From Euzebyaceae bacterium (GTDB lineage: Bacteria > Actinomycetota > Nitriliruptoria > Euzebyales > Egibacteraceae): a DNA stretch of 6,459 nt. Position numbers and translations under genes: made by a program. Shown here piece by piece: positions 5,453 through 6,459 of the stretch (the first letter of the stretch is position 1; every line of letters starts with the position of its first letter). Under the pieces are notes generated by a model. The model had not been told where the DNA came from. It made no database searches and saw only the letters and a list, made by a program, of their open reading frames with translations. Where the stretch lies: positions 1 to 6,459 of the forward strand of contig JACCVM010000110.1 in the NCBI GenBank assembly GCA_013698135.1, in the 5' to 3' direction.

Positions 5453-6248
5453 ATGACCACGTTGGCGTCACCACGGATCTCTTACGACGAGCTCGGCTCG
5501 GGCGGGCCGGCCCTTCTGTTCCTGCCCGGGTGGTGCGGCGGCCGGGAGGTGTGTTCGCCGATCTGCTGTCCGCGGGTCGCGCAGTCCCGCCGTGCCGTCG
5601 CCCTGGACTGGCGCGGGCACGGCCAGTCGGAGCGGTCCGACTCGGACTTCGGCACGGCCGAACTGGTGGCCGACGCCCTCGGAGTGATCGACCGGCTGGG
5701 CCTGGGCGCCGATCGTTCCCGTCGGGCTGTCACGCCGGCTGGGTCACCATCGAGCTGCGGCGCCGCCTCGGCCCGAAGGGCGTGCCCGGCGTCGCGTTCC
5801 TCGACTGGATGATGTTTGGACCGCCACCGCGCTTCATCGACGCGCTGGCCGAGCTCCAGCGGCCCGAGGCCTGGGAGGCGGTCCGCGCCGGGCTGTTCGA
5901 CATGTGGACCACGGGGATGGACGTGCCGGCGCTGCAGGAGTATGTGGCGAGCATGGGGACGTACGGCTTCGACTGCTGGTCGCGTGCCGGCCGTGAGATC
6001 GCTGCCGCCTTCGCCGCCCACCCGGTGCCGCTCGAGGCCCTCGCGGAACTCGAGCCCCCTGCCCGGCGCTCCACCTGTACGCCCAGCCGCGCGACGACGG
6101 TCTGCTGGCCTCCCAGCGGGAGTACGCCGCGGCCCACCCGTGGTTTGAGGTCCAGCGGCTCGAGGCGCGCAGCCACTTCCCGATGTTCGAGGTCCCCGCC
6201 GAGGTCGCGGCGGCGCTCGAGCGGTTCGCGGGACGGCTTGCGGGGTGA
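5453..6248 (+). pseudogene. Alpha/beta-hydrolase fold protein resembling cofactor-free dioxygenases (HOD/QDO/AqdC branch), frameshifted
   Basis: The conceptual protein follows the family end to end: oxyanion-hole loop LLFLPGWCGG, VALDWRGHGQSE, DFGTAELVADALGVIDRLGL, nucleophile elbow VGLSHAGW, LDWMMFGPPPRF (acid Asp), GLFDMWTTGMDVPALQEYV, YGFDCWSRAGREI, HLYAQPRDDG and EARSHFPMFEVP (catalytic His). It must be read across about five indels: near 5550 (+2, TG doubled) and 5574 (+1), which compensate; near 5713 and 5731, which flank VPVGLS; and in a C-run near 6057. The stop is TGA 6246-6248. The pattern DW-M, LFD-W, YG-DCW-R-GR, HFP recalls 3-hydroxy-4-oxoquinoline/quinaldine 2,4-dioxygenases, but the His beside the nucleophile and the one after GWC are not conserved, so an ordinary hydrolase is possible. 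The gene is controlled from the PadR operators and followed 6 bases later by a deacetylase gene. As written, no full-length product is made. Confidence 0.8.
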
Positions 6249-6254
6249 CATCCG

Positions 6255-6459
6255 ATGAGCCAGAGACGGGTGCCGCGGCTGCTCGTCGTCGTCGCGCATC
6301 CGGACGACGAGACCTTCGGCTGCGGCTCCGTCCTCCTCCAAGCGGCTGCGCGGGGAGCCGTCACAGCCGTCTGCTGCGCCACGCGGGGCGAGGCCGGCGA
6401 GCCGGCGCCCGGCAGTGGGGTCACCGTCGAGCGGCTGGCGGCGGTGCGGGATGCCGAAC
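6255..6459 (+). CDS. PIG-L (LmbE-like) family deacetylase, 3' end beyond window
   Basis: Zinc-dependent N-deacetylase of the PIG-L/LmbE fold, the family that includes MshB and Mca of mycothiol metabolism as well as sugar- and antibiotic-modifying enzymes. The visible 68 residues begin MSQRRVPRLLVVVAHPDDET. The hallmark AHPDDE supplies His15 and Asp18 as expected zinc ligands and Asp17 as the expected catalytic base. It is followed by FGCGSVLLQAAARGA and ATRGEAGE (the TRGE signature). The start is ATG 6255, with GGGGTGA six bases upstream overlapping the hydrolase stop codon, which suggests translational coupling and one operon under the PadR-type operators. The substrate cannot be told from the N-terminus alone. 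The frame is open to the window end. Confidence 0.88.
   Translation, partial: MSQRRVPRLLVVVAHPDDETFGCGSVLLQAAARGAVTAVCCATRGEAGEPAPGSGVTVERLAAVRDAE

Noticed and set aside
5482..6021. Leftward open frame opposite the alpha/beta-hydrolase gene
   Set aside because: Every known family motif is on the other strand; the translation is a composition artefact.

Overview
The window is GC-rich (strong G/C bias at third codon positions), has short intergenic gaps and carries gene families typical of Actinomycetota: an OLD-like TOPRIM protein, an AlbA_2/GHKL-type ATP-binding regulator, a TfoX N-domain protein, PadR, a Xi-class GST and a PIG-L deacetylase. It reads as a chromosomal piece of a high-GC actinobacterium. 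No species can be named. I see no integrase, transposase, CRISPR array, rRNA or tRNA.

Left part (1-1634): the 3' part of a uracil-DNA glycosylase family gene runs rightward with one reading-frame break and meets, 8 bases away, an intact leftward gene for a small TOPRIM-domain protein. A gene-poor stretch follows (1210-1634), holding one copy of a 41-base imperfect repeat and a stem-loop.

Middle (1635-3679): two intact leftward genes, a 472-residue AlbA_2 / HATPase / winged-helix protein with an AT-rich dyad just upstream of its start, and a 111-residue TfoX N-domain protein whose stop codon lies inside an 8-bp stem-loop. The second copy of the 41-base repeat lies upstream of the TfoX gene, so the two copies bracket this pair.

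Right part (3880-6459): a heavily frameshifted remnant of a Xi-class glutathione S-transferase (glutathionyl-hydroquinone reductase type) is followed by a leftward pair, padR and a small single-pass membrane protein. Divergent from padR is an alpha/beta-hydrolase-fold gene, followed 6 bases later by the start of a PIG-L deacetylase that runs off the window. The 84-base divergent region is the clearest regulatory structure here: two 19-bp palindromes with identical arms (ATACTGC/GCAGTAT). One fills the spacer of a promoter with a perfect TTGACA -35 box and the other lies just downstream of the expected transcription start. PadR is the obvious candidate to bind both. The hydrolase resembles the cofactor-free dioxygenase branch (HOD/QDO/AqdC), but about five indels break its frame.

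The most striking general feature is the contrast between four intact genes (about 1,000 codons, no frame break) and three genes that together need about thirteen frame changes to read through. Either the locus is undergoing reductive decay or the assembly has clustered indel errors.
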